DNA of 64,000 bases from contig JABXHY010000025.1 in the NCBI GenBank assembly GCA_013373375.1, positions 216,390 to 280,389 of the forward strand, written 5' to 3'. A model generated the notes under the pieces. The model made no database searches and was not told the DNA's origin. It was given only the letters and a program-made list of their open reading frames with translations. The position numbers were made by a program, and so were the translations under genes. This document shows, piece after piece, positions 27,682-36,700 of this stretch (position 1 is the stretch's first letter; each line of letters opens with the position of its first letter). This DNA comes from Gammaproteobacteria bacterium (GTDB lineage Bacteria; Pseudomonadota; Gammaproteobacteria; Enterobacterales; Kangiellaceae).

Positions 27682-29355
27682 ATGAAAATAATCATCGCCC
27701 AGCTTAATTTTACCGTTGGAGACATTAACGGTAATTTAAATAAAATATTAAATGCATATGAACCAGTAAAGGATCAAGATGCATTATTGGTCTGCACTGA
27801 ACTAGCCTTAACTGGTTACTATCCGCAGGACTTGTTGTTAAGAGATGATTTTTTAAACCGCCAACAAGAAGCACTTACGACATTAGTCAACGCAACGCGA
27901 AACAATGCTTGTTCAATTGTCGTTGGATATGCCGCAAAAAATACAAGCAATAAAGGAAAGCCTCTGTTCAATGCATTGGCAGTTTTAAAAAATGGTTCGA
28001 AAATATTTGAGTATCATAAGCAACTATTGCCAACTTACAATGTGTTTGACGAATTGCGGCATTTTGAGCCTGACAATAACACTGCTCTTTTTAATTTGGA
28101 CGGTGTTAAATTTGCTTTTTTAATTTGTGAAGACGTTTGGTTCGAAGACAGCGATTACACCTATGAAAATGATCCTTTAAAAGAAGTAGAAGGGAAGGAG
28201 CTAGATTGTGTAATCAGTATTAATGCGTCTCCTAGTAATTTAGGAAAGCTGGAGCAACGTAGAAAAATCGGCAAAAGAGTGACCGAGCGAACAAATGCTG
28301 CTTTTATCTACGCAAACCAAATTGGTGGTAACGATGAGTTAGTGTTTGATGGCAGTAGCTTTGTTATGAATCGTGATGGAAAAGTTATCGAGCAAGCACC
28401 TGCTTTCGACGACTCTATAGTCGAAATTGATTTTGACAATATACATGAAGCTAAAGAGTTAGTAGATAACAAGCTTGGAGCCTATAGGAAAGAAGCATTT
28501 CTATTTAATCAAACTGTACTAGGTATTCGAGACTATGTTCGTAAATGTGGTTTTAACAAAGTTGTGATCGGTTCTTCTGGAGGAATTGATTCAGCGGTTA
28601 CTTTAGCTATCTGTGCTGAAGCCGTTGGCAGCGAAAACGTAACGGCTATTACAATGCCTTCAGTATATTCATCTAAAGGTAGCGTTGATGACTCAGTTGA
28701 GCTTTGTGAAAACTTGGGCATTAGATTACTAACTGCACCAATAGCGGATGAGTTTGCATTAGCTGTGAAACAATTTGAACAAGTGATGGGTGATATGCCT
28801 AGCCGGTTAACCCAAGAAAATATGCAAGCTCGAATTCGTGGACGTATGCTAATGGAGTTTAGCAATCAATATGGGGCACTGGTGATTTCTACCGGCAACA
28901 AAAGTGAAATGAGTGTAGGCTATGCGACTTTATATGGTGATATGAATGGCGGCGTTAATCCACTCGGCGATCTGTATAAGATGGAGGTATATGCAATCGC
29001 TAAATGGCTGAATGAAAGCAAAGGTAAAGAAATTATTCCATTAAACATAATTGAGAAAGAGCCTAGCGCAGAATTATCTGAAGGTCAGCAAGACAGTGAC
29101 AGCCTTCCAGATTATCCGCTACTTGATGCGATCTTAAAGTTGTACATTGAAGGTGATCTTCTAACAGAGATCGAACGAGAACAAAGTGAAGCAGTTTTGA
29201 AAAAGTATCGAGCAACGAATGATTTGATCACACAAATCCACTCAATGGTAGACCGCGCAGAGTTTAAACGACGACAAGCTCCGCCAATCATTCGAGTTCA
29301 AAAGCGTAGTTTTGGAATGGGAAGATGGTTGCCAGTTGCAGCAAAGTATAGATAA
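27682..29355 (+). CDS. nadE: Glutamine-hydrolysing NAD+ synthase
   Basis: A 557-residue two-domain enzyme. The N-terminal nitrilase-like glutaminase domain (about residues 1-260) has the Glu in CTELALTGYYPQDLLLR, Lys in YHKQLLPTYNVFDE and Cys in LICEDVWF. The C-terminal ATP-pyrophosphatase domain has SSGGIDSAVTLAI (about 299-311) and STGNKSEMSVGYATLYGDM. It amidates NaAD to NAD, closing the salvage route that starts at pncA. GGAGG lies upstream of the chosen ATG at 27682; an ATG at 27670 would add 4 residues. Confidence 0.95.
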   Translation: MKIIIAQLNFTVGDINGNLNKILNAYEPVKDQDALLVCTELALTGYYPQDLLLRDDFLNRQQEALTTLVNATRNNACSIVVGYAAKNTSNKGKPLFNALAVLKNGSKIFEYHKQLLPTYNVFDELRHFEPDNNTALFNLDGVKFAFLICEDVWFEDSDYTYENDPLKEVEGKELDCVISINASPSNLGKLEQRRKIGKRVTERTNAAFIYANQIGGNDELVFDGSSFVMNRDGKVIEQAPAFDDSIVEIDFDNIHEAKELVDNKLGAYRKEAFLFNQTVLGIRDYVRKCGFNKVVIGSSGGIDSAVTLAICAEAVGSENVTAITMPSVYSSKGSVDDSVELCENLGIRLLTAPIADEFALAVKQFEQVMGDMPSRLTQENMQARIRGRMLMEFSNQYGALVISTGNKSEMSVGYATLYGDMNGGVNPLGDLYKMEVYAIAKWLNESKGKEIIPLNIIEKEPSAELSEGQQDSDSLPDYPLLDAILKLYIEGDLLTEIEREQSEAVLKKYRATNDLITQIHSMVDRAEFKRRQAPPIIRVQKRSFGMGRWLPVAAKYR

Positions 29356-29366
29356 GGAAAATAAGT

Positions 29367-29714
29367 ATGAAATCAGTGACTATGTATCGGCCATGCGGTA
29401 AAGACGAATTGCAGTTAGTCATAAACAGTGGTTACAAAAAATGGCCGCCTCGTTTGGTCGATCAACCGATATTTTATCCCGTTACTAACGAGCAATATGC
29501 AAAAGAAGTTAATAATTGGAATGTTAAATCGAAAGGCATTGGATATGTCACCAAATTCGAAGTGAGAAAGCAGTTTATTGATAACTATAAGATTCATACT
29601 GTAGGTGGTAGACATCACACTGAGTGGTGGATACCGGCAGAGGATCTAGATGAATTAAACGACAATATTTTTGGTCTCATTGAAGTTATTGGAGAGTACA
29701 CTTCTGTTGTTTGA
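29367..29714 (+). CDS. Small conserved protein often labelled ADP-ribosylation/crystallin J1
   Basis: A 115-residue soluble protein. I recognise the pattern (YRPCGKDELQLV, PPRLVDQPIFYPVTNEQYA, WNVKSKGIGYVTKFEV, HHTEWWIPAEDL) as the family usually named ADP-ribosylation/crystallin J1, whose function is not established. Position suggests an ADP-ribose link: it lies 11 bp after nadE and 14 bp before the macrodomain gene. R8 in the first strand, Y37 in the second and E86 near the end sit roughly where an ADP-ribosyltransferase triad would, but this is only a suggestion by eye. There is no signal peptide or membrane segment. Confidence 0.75.
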   Translation: MKSVTMYRPCGKDELQLVINSGYKKWPPRLVDQPIFYPVTNEQYAKEVNNWNVKSKGIGYVTKFEVRKQFIDNYKIHTVGGRHHTEWWIPAEDLDELNDNIFGLIEVIGEYTSVV

Positions 29715-29728
29715 ATAAGGGATAATTT

Positions 29729-30178
29729 ATGAATATTATTGATGGAGATCTAATTCAATTAGCCGAACAAGGACTGTTCGACGTTATTGTGCATGGATGT
29801 AATTGCTTTTGTACGATGCAAAGTGGAATTGCGCGACAAATTAAGGATAACTATCCACAAGCTTATCAAGCTGATTTAAAAACAACCAAAGGTGATAGTG
29901 CAAAACTTGGAACTTATAGTTTTAGTGAAGCAGAGATTGGAAATTTTGTAATTGTAAATGCATACACTCAATTTAGATATGGCAGGCTCAAGCGGTATGC
30001 TGACTATGATGCAATTCAAAGGGTATTTTCGGCGATAAAAAGAGACTTTTCGGGAAAAAGGATCGGCTACCCACTAATCGGTGCAGGTCTTGCTGGCGGT
30101 GACTGGACGATTATTAGTGAAATTATCGATACCGAACTCATGAGAGAAGATCACACCTTGGTCAAATATATAGGTTAA
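29729..30178 (+). CDS. Macrodomain ADP-ribose-processing protein
   Basis: A 149-residue single macrodomain. It has MNIIDGDLIQLA at the N terminus, the ligand-binding stretch VIVHGCNCFCTMQSGIARQI (about residues 20-39), FVIVNAYTQFRYGR, and the phosphate-binding loop YPLIGAGLAGGDW. These resemble ADP-ribose-1''-phosphate phosphatase or mono-ADP-ribosyl hydrolase macrodomains. It is the last gene of the plus-strand NAD arm and is convergent with the DUF4105 gene. Substrate is uncertain: protein ADP-ribose, ADP-ribose phosphate or O-acetyl-ADP-ribose. Confidence 0.9.
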   Translation: MNIIDGDLIQLAEQGLFDVIVHGCNCFCTMQSGIARQIKDNYPQAYQADLKTTKGDSAKLGTYSFSEAEIGNFVIVNAYTQFRYGRLKRYADYDAIQRVFSAIKRDFSGKRIGYPLIGAGLAGGDWTIISEIIDTELMREDHTLVKYIG

Positions 30179-30193
30179 GGTATTTTTAATGCG

Positions 30194-32020
30194 CTAGAAA
30201 AAATATTTATATGAAATATCGTAGCGCTCTCGACTAATATCATTGCTCCACTTCGTATAAGATAAGTGCAATGATGACCGGTGATTTATGTATTTAGACT
30301 GAGTGATCTTCATAAAGTCGACTTTATTAAACTGATCGAGATAGTTCCAAGTGTGACGATACTTGACGATAGTTTTCATGTCATATACTTCTCGAAATAT
30401 AATGCCTATTTCTGGCTCACCGTAGCTATAAGTATGGTCACTAATATATCCAATTCCACCAGAAAAAAGTCCATATATATCTACGTCTTTCGAAAAGCGA
30501 TACGCAAAACCAACTCCGCCGTTAACATCTACTGATATGGGTGAGTCAGGAAGTTCAAATTGCTTTTTAGCACCTATGGAAAACTTTCCTGATATACCGC
30601 CTGTAAAATAATTTCTTGGCGTAACTGATTGAATACTGTACAGCTTAAAACTATCAAAATAAGTTTTATTCGTCTCGATATCTGTTACTAAAGAAAAATC
30701 AGCCAGTCTTAAATCGTTTTCAGTAAAATATTGTCTGTTATCATCTTCTAATTTATGTGAGGCGGGTAAAAAGTTAGTTCTTATAAAATTGGTATCATTG
30801 AAACGACTTAATCCAACAGAAACCTGTGAGTCTTGCTGTGTCTTTAATGGAGTTTTGTATTTTCCAATGTCAATAAAAGTTTTTTCTCTATCGAAATTAT
30901 AAATCTTAGATATCTTTTGTTTAAATTCATCGATTTTAATCTTTTTTAACTTGTTGTCATTCTCCAAGTAATCCGAATAAGCCATGCTCAACTCATAAAA
31001 ATAAACTTTTTCTTTGATGTCTTTTGCAACAGGAAGACTAGACGCCTCTAGATTTTCAATACTCTTTTTTAAAGAAACGTTTTGCTCACTCGTAAGTTCG
31101 TCACTTATCAATCTAATCAACCATTTATTAGACGGAATAACTTGTGTTGAAGTTACAGAGCCATGACTATTTAATCCTTTAATAACATCAATAGGCGTAA
31201 TCCATAGACCTTCTGGCTCTCTCATTTCAGGAGTCGCAATAGAGACGATAAAGTTTATTAAAGTTGAACAATTATAGGTATTAAAAAAATACTTAAGCTT
31301 GATAGATTTCATTTCATACAAATGTAAATGAATAAGCTCTTTCTGAAAATCATTTAGGTTAAGAAAATATTCCCAAATACTTCTTTGCTCGTCTTCTAAG
31401 TATCGTCTTAATTTTTCATGATAAGGAGATAGAGTATAAAATCCTTGTTTACCAATCACCATGGTTTGAAAAAGTAAGCTAGCCGGGTTTATTCCATCGG
31501 TCACAGTAAAAAATGAAATGGCATGATCGACATTCTTCCCTGATTGATTGTCGCCTTGAATTCTTAACAAAACATGTCCCATCATACTCGATGGACTGGT
31601 TAGATTTTCAGAAGCATAAACCACAGAAATCTTATCTGCCGGAGCATTATTTTTAAATAAATTGAGTTCATCGCATGATTTTAAGTCAATTTCAGGTAAG
31701 TCTAATTTCGACTTTAGCCATGTATATCGAGCGGGAAAGCGACAAACAAATCGATTGGACGAGTTTCGCTGGATATTCCTAATATTTTCTTCCAGCTCTA
31801 ATTCTAACGATGGGTTGTTGTGGGACAATAAAAATGACTCGTCGTTAATTCGAAACGTACTGTTTGAAAAATGTAATAACGACTTCCAGACAGGGTCATT
31901 GTGTAATTGTAGCTCTTTTGCTAATCCGATTTGAGCATTGGCATCTTCACTTACCAACGCATAGATGTGTACGCTGAACACTGATGTCAGAAGTAAAGGA
32001 AGTAAAATGAGGGAGCGCAA
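30194..32020 (-). CDS. Exported DUF4105 (Lnb N-terminal periplasmic domain) protein with beta-rich C terminus
   Basis: A 608-residue protein with an N-terminal signal peptide (MRSLILLPLLLTSVFSVHIYA). The central domain, about residues 130-290, has DUF4105 features: VVYASENLTSPSSMMGHVLL, HAISFFTV, GKQGFYTLSPYHEKLRRYL, and the Cys motif YNCSTLINFIV, like NlpC-type thiol enzymes. From about residue 400 the sequence is rich in alternating aromatic strands and ends HLSYTKWSNDISRERYDISY then KYFF, suggesting an outer-membrane beta domain. Function is unknown. It is very AT-rich compared with the core genes. Confidence 0.75.
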   Translation of the reverse strand: MRSLILLPLLLTSVFSVHIYALVSEDANAQIGLAKELQLHNDPVWKSLLHFSNSTFRINDESFLLSHNNPSLELELEENIRNIQRNSSNRFVCRFPARYTWLKSKLDLPEIDLKSCDELNLFKNNAPADKISVVYASENLTSPSSMMGHVLLRIQGDNQSGKNVDHAISFFTVTDGINPASLLFQTMVIGKQGFYTLSPYHEKLRRYLEDEQRSIWEYFLNLNDFQKELIHLHLYEMKSIKLKYFFNTYNCSTLINFIVSIATPEMREPEGLWITPIDVIKGLNSHGSVTSTQVIPSNKWLIRLISDELTSEQNVSLKKSIENLEASSLPVAKDIKEKVYFYELSMAYSDYLENDNKLKKIKIDEFKQKISKIYNFDREKTFIDIGKYKTPLKTQQDSQVSVGLSRFNDTNFIRTNFLPASHKLEDDNRQYFTENDLRLADFSLVTDIETNKTYFDSFKLYSIQSVTPRNYFTGGISGKFSIGAKKQFELPDSPISVDVNGGVGFAYRFSKDVDIYGLFSGGIGYISDHTYSYGEPEIGIIFREVYDMKTIVKYRHTWNYLDQFNKVDFMKITQSKYINHRSSLHLSYTKWSNDISRERYDISYKYFF

Positions 32021-32136
32021 AATTGATCTTCTTAAGGGAACAGAATTTAGTTTAGATGTTGCTTAGTAACTAGTGTGCAAAAGTTATTTCGTTGCGACCA
32101 AAATCGCTCTCAATCGCAACGAAGATTTTTCGATAA

Positions 32137-32520
32137 TTACTGCTGCTTTTCTTTACAGTTGATCGTGATAGTATCGTCATACTTCCACATTTTCTCAGTA
32201 CTGTAGTCAGTTGAAGAGCCAAATGCACCACCAGAAAGGATATTGATGAAGAATTTGTTATCAACAGATTTATTGGCAACTGTTTGAGTTGCGCAGTTAT
32301 CAGCTTCAGTTACAAGAATTTTATCTCTATTTTGGCGTTTGATCGCAATAACACCTGGAGCTTTATAGTTCACACCATCAATAGAAACATCAACAGTTTC
32401 GCCAGTTGACGTGTTCACATTAACGTTTTGAGTGTCATCATTTAAGATTGACGCACAGCCAGTTAAATAACTCATTGAAATAACAGCAGAAATGCTTAAT
32501 ACAGCGCTTTTTAAGTTCAT
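32137..32520 (-). CDS. Small lipoprotein of unknown function
   Basis: A 127-residue lipoprotein. The signal peptide ends in lipobox LTGC with the acylated Cys at about residue 21, followed by ASILNDDTQNVNVNTSTGE. The mature part has an alternating beta pattern with VSIDGVNYKAPGVIAIKR and a C-terminal GGAFGSSTDYSTEKMWKYDD, a pattern I have seen in small bacterial lipoproteins without known function. The two later Cys residues might form a disulfide. It probably faces the periplasm. Confidence 0.75.
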   Translation of the reverse strand: MNLKSAVLSISAVISMSYLTGCASILNDDTQNVNVNTSTGETVDVSIDGVNYKAPGVIAIKRQNRDKILVTEADNCATQTVANKSVDNKFFINILSGGAFGSSTDYSTEKMWKYDDTITINCKEKQQ

Positions 32521-32753
32521 TATTTTAAACCTTATATCCTATTAAATTTAAGTGATTGAACTTTTCCAAGATTAAGTTCAACCAAGCGGCGCAAATGCTA
32601 ACATATGATATTTCGAATTGCTATTTCGATATCAAGTGAATTTTCCCATAAATTTCAAACATCTATGAGTCCATTTCAATTGAGGATTTTCAAGCCATCT
32701 TGTAGACTCTCTCAAACTCTCACTAACCCAAAATTCTAAGACTCATATTAAAA

Positions 32754-33248
32754 ATGGAATTACAGTTAATCGATATTTGCAACAATCGGAATAGCGTTAA
32801 GTTTTTAAAACGTTGCAGTCAGATGGACGCTAGATTTATCGTTATTGGCGGGGCGGCTCTTTGTTATCACGGAATTCGCGAGCCGGGTTCAATAAAAGAT
32901 TTGGATATCTATATTGAACCTGAAATGGAAAACGTAAAAAAGCTAATGCATGTATTCCAATACATTGGTGTTGAACTCGTGACAGATCCAATTAAGATGT
33001 GTCAGATAGATATGAAAATATCGATCATCAATGAAGAATTTCAAATCGATATTTTATCACCGAAAGAAAATGAAGTTTTTGATGAGCTTTATGAAAGAAG
33101 CTTAACTTTTGACATGCTGTATCCAGGTATTCGCATAGCCCACACATCCGATATCATAAAAATGAAAGAAAGAGCTGTTTCGATAACAAAACAGCGCTTA
33201 GATGTTCATGCTAAGGATTTAAGAGCGCTCAAATCCGACTTTAGTTAA
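32754..33248 (+). CDS. Minimal nucleotidyltransferase-fold protein
   Basis: A 164-residue protein with the nucleotidyltransferase (pol-beta-like) signature: FIVIGGAALCYHGIREPGSI then KDLDIYI, giving the GG at 32-33 and acidic residues D49 and D51, with a third Asp at about 99 in FQIDIL. Such domains occur in the toxins and modifiers of MNT/HEPN and AbiE-type systems, and in aminoglycoside-like enzymes. No HEPN or AbiEi partner is adjacent. Its end overlaps the convergent SUKH gene by 8 bp. Substrate cannot be predicted. Confidence 0.75.
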   Translation: MELQLIDICNNRNSVKFLKRCSQMDARFIVIGGAALCYHGIREPGSIKDLDIYIEPEMENVKKLMHVFQYIGVELVTDPIKMCQIDMKISIINEEFQIDILSPKENEVFDELYERSLTFDMLYPGIRIAHTSDIIKMKERAVSITKQRLDVHAKDLRALKSDFS

Positions 33249-33720
33249 TAGATGCTGAAGAGTTTATCAGCCTAATTAGTTCATCAAAATTTGATGCAAC
33301 GTCAGAAGTTAAGGTACCTTGTCGTTCATTACCGCCGAAGTGAAAAACCTTAATTTTTGGATTATTTTTCTCTCCAGTTCTATAGTCAAAACATAATGCA
33401 TCACCATCAGCTAGAGATGAGAAAAGTATTATACCTTTAGGTAAATAATTAGAAGCGCTTTGAAATGAGCGCTCCATAGTTTCACTGCTATCAATTCCTG
33501 CATCGAAAGGCAAAAACATTCCTAAATCTATATTCAACTCTTGATTAAAATAGTTATTGTAAATCTTAATTATTTTTTCATTTAGTAGAAACGCACCATT
33601 ATATTCAGTAACTAAATTTTTGTAAGAATTTGGAAATTTAAAACCAACTTTTTCTTCAAATTCTTCGATTATATAGGGATCACATTTTCCATAATATGAG
33701 TCCCACTTCAAATCATCCAT
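33241..33720 (-). CDS. SUKH (SMI1/KNR4) immunity protein
   Basis: A 159-residue SUKH-superfamily protein. The first motif is YIIEEFEEKVGFKFPNSYKN then LVTEYNGAF (about residues 16-44), followed by an acidic, aromatic-rich middle (LPFDAGID) and SLADGDALCFDYRTGEKN near the end. SUKH proteins are known immunity partners of secreted nuclease toxins. The gene starts 4 bp after the giant YD-repeat toxin stops, on the same strand, with its ribosome-binding site inside the toxin 3' end, so the two are co-expressed. It very likely neutralises the WHH nuclease. Confidence 0.9.
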   Translation of the reverse strand: MDDLKWDSYYGKCDPYIIEEFEEKVGFKFPNSYKNLVTEYNGAFLLNEKIIKIYNNYFNQELNIDLGMFLPFDAGIDSSETMERSFQSASNYLPKGIILFSSLADGDALCFDYRTGEKNNPKIKVFHFGGNERQGTLTSDVASNFDELIRLINSSASIN

Positions 33721-33724
33721 TATG

Positions 33725-36700
33725 CTATTGACCTCGACTCATGGCTTCACCGCCGATATGCCGTACAGCTTTATGATAATCTTCAGGAACTAGTTGCATT
33801 CGGCCTTGCGACTGATGGTGATGCCAAGTATAACCTGGTATTTTGCTCTTTCCTCCTCTTATTGCTCTCCACTGCTCATTGGTGAAGTTATTTCTATTAA
33901 TGATTCCTTTATTAATATTTTCACGTAAGTCTCGAGTCGCCATTCTCATTTGACCGGTATAGTCTTTCGACATAAAATCGGCCATGTCCAATTCTGTATT
34001 ATATTTCGCAACATCATCGAATATAGGAAAGCCGTCGTTATCGAATACAACTCTTCCTTTAACGACTTGGTCTGTACCGGGTACCTGAAGCTCAAATCTT
34101 TTTTCTTTGCCAGCTAGTCTAACATTAGGCTTATTTAATGGAGGTATAGTCATTGAAGTCACGTTTTCTTTGCCAAACATTTCTTCATAGTCCTGCCTTT
34201 TAGAGCGTCCACTGTAAATTGATTTGGAGTCGGCATCTTTTACGATGCGCTCTAGATTATCTCCTCGTTTTACAAAATCTTTTAGGTTTCCGTCGAGAAA
34301 CATTTCACCGACAAACGCAGCTAGTTGGCCAGATCCAGCACCAAATCCTCCAGCACCTACTTCTAATTCATTTCCAGCAATAGAGAGAGTGACTGATAAG
34401 TCGTTTTCTTCAGCTAGCCCGGTAACAAATTTAGTAACACCTTGTTCCAAAGAGTTAACTAAATAATCGCGACCAGAATCAAATAAAGATCCCATAGCTG
34501 CTTTTGCAACACCCATCGCAACCTTTTTAACCGGTCCACCTGTTAAAACAACCTTGCCTGCGTTATAAGTAAATTCAGCAAGGTACTGATAGTCTTCTGC
34601 AATAGTTGCTATACCATCGACAACTTTTAATCCGCCAGAAAAGAGCATACTTGTTACATCTTCGGCGCCTGGTTTTCCTGTCCCTTTAGCTGTAATTAAT
34701 ACTTCTTTAAGCTCTCCTCCATCGATGTAAGGTTCTTGGACCTGTGAATTATCTTGCTTGTTTCCAGAGTCCTTTTTGTCAAACCTAGCGGACATCATGT
34801 TCGCGTATTCTTCAGTGAGGCTGACTATTTCTTCATCCGTTCTGTAACTAGTAGCAAAATCAAGCTCTTCAAAACCTTCTTTTATCGCTTGGACATTATA
34901 AATTTTTTCAACATCTTCTAATGTCGCCCCTTGTTTTAAGAGCTCTCTAACAAAGTCTTGCGACATTCTAGCTGTGTTTTTGTCCTCAATATCAAGCTTT
35001 GCGTAAGCTTCTTTCACTTTTCCATTTAGCTCAATTGCACCTTTAATCGAATCTGCAATCGCATTTCCAAAAGCATCAGCAGCAACCATAGTCCAATCGT
35101 ATTTACCATTTTTAGCGATCACTTGTTGAGAGACAGAGTTAATTGTTCCATTAGTAAACTTTGTCGCAAAGTCTCCAACAAATGTCTTTCCAAATTTTGT
35201 CTGTCCACTAAGATTGGAGATTTCGCCAGTCAGTGGAGCTGTAATCGCGGACGTTGCGAAACTTGCCCAGTTGAATTTTGAACGATTGCCAAGCATTTGA
35301 TTAAATCCATAAGTTGCTGCTTGAGAGACCATCGACTGTGTCGACGAAACTGCTGCTCGGCTCCAAAATGTCTTTTGATTAGCAATAGTTTTAAGGGCAC
35401 TATTGCCTTTTGCAACTGCGTTTAATCCCGCACCCATTCCAGCCCCAAAGGCAGAAGTAAGTCCACCTAGCGCAACGTCTTTCCAACTAAACTCGTCTTG
35501 AACACCAAGTGCCATTCCTGTTAATTGACCAGCAGCTGCACCGACAGCGCCAGCGACCCCAGCGACAGCAATGGTTCCTGCAACACCTAATGCACTACCA
35601 GTTGCAGCAGCAGTACCACCCAATACAGCAAGACCTGCAGCTCCAGCAGTCGCTCCTGCAGTTGCACCTGTAGCCCCAACTGCGCCAAATAAAGCTGCTC
35701 CAGCTCCTGCGGTGTATACAGTGACTACGGCAACAACAACAATAATAAGAATGGTAGCGAGTATTTGACAGCCTTTATCAGGCGGTGGTGGGGGAGCAAA
35801 TTTAGGTGATGGACTGGTATCACCAATCACATCTGCAGGATTAAAAGGTTTGAAAGTTTCACTCGTGTTATGGATATTCCCAACAACGTTCGGAACTTTT
35901 AATAATTGGCCTTCAATTAAATCGCCATCATTTTGCAAACTATTCGCATCGGCAATTTGATACCAAAGCGACGCATCTCCGTATACCGCCTGCGCAATGC
36001 TTCTTAAAGTGTCACCATTATTTACTGTGTATCCTGTTGGTGTACTGGCTGGATAAGATGACGAAACCGCTTGGAAATTATAATCGAAATCCGGATCTAG
36101 GATTTCACCAGCAGAACCAATCTGTTTTCCATTGTGATAGAAATAGTCTTGACCTTTTGCTCCGTCGATTCGGAATAAAATAGACCCCTCTCTCGAATAA
36201 ATAAACTCTCGATCGATTCTACCTTCAGCGCCATTCCCTTTAACACTCATAAGGTTTCCACGAGCATCGTACTTAGAAGTAGACGTACCAGATTTATAAT
36301 GTTCAGCAGTGGTATCTATTATTTCCTGAGCTAATTTGTAAGTTGCATAACCTTGATATAAATTAGTATTTGTCGTTTCATAATCGACTCGTGTTTCGTA
36401 ATGAATACCTTCCGATAAACTCCAGTCCTTCACTCGCTTATTGATGGTTACCTTATAAGACTTTAAATTTCCTGCAGCGTCATACGAACCTGATAGTGAA
36501 AAATCTGTTTTAAGATTTAAAAATTCACGATTAACGCCATCTTCCGTTACTTTCTTATATTGCAACTGAACCTTTGTACGGTCGTCATCGTAGTATGTTG
36601 TTACTGTTCGCGATTTGTTCACACCATTAACATAGTCATAGGTGATATTCACTCGACCTTGGTCGTCGTAAACTTTTTCTACCTGACGTTTTAAAGCGCC

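Noticed and set aside
35571..35768. Ala/Pro-rich frame on the plus strand
   Set aside because: It mirrors the Ala/Gly-rich hydrophobic segment of the toxin on the minus strand.
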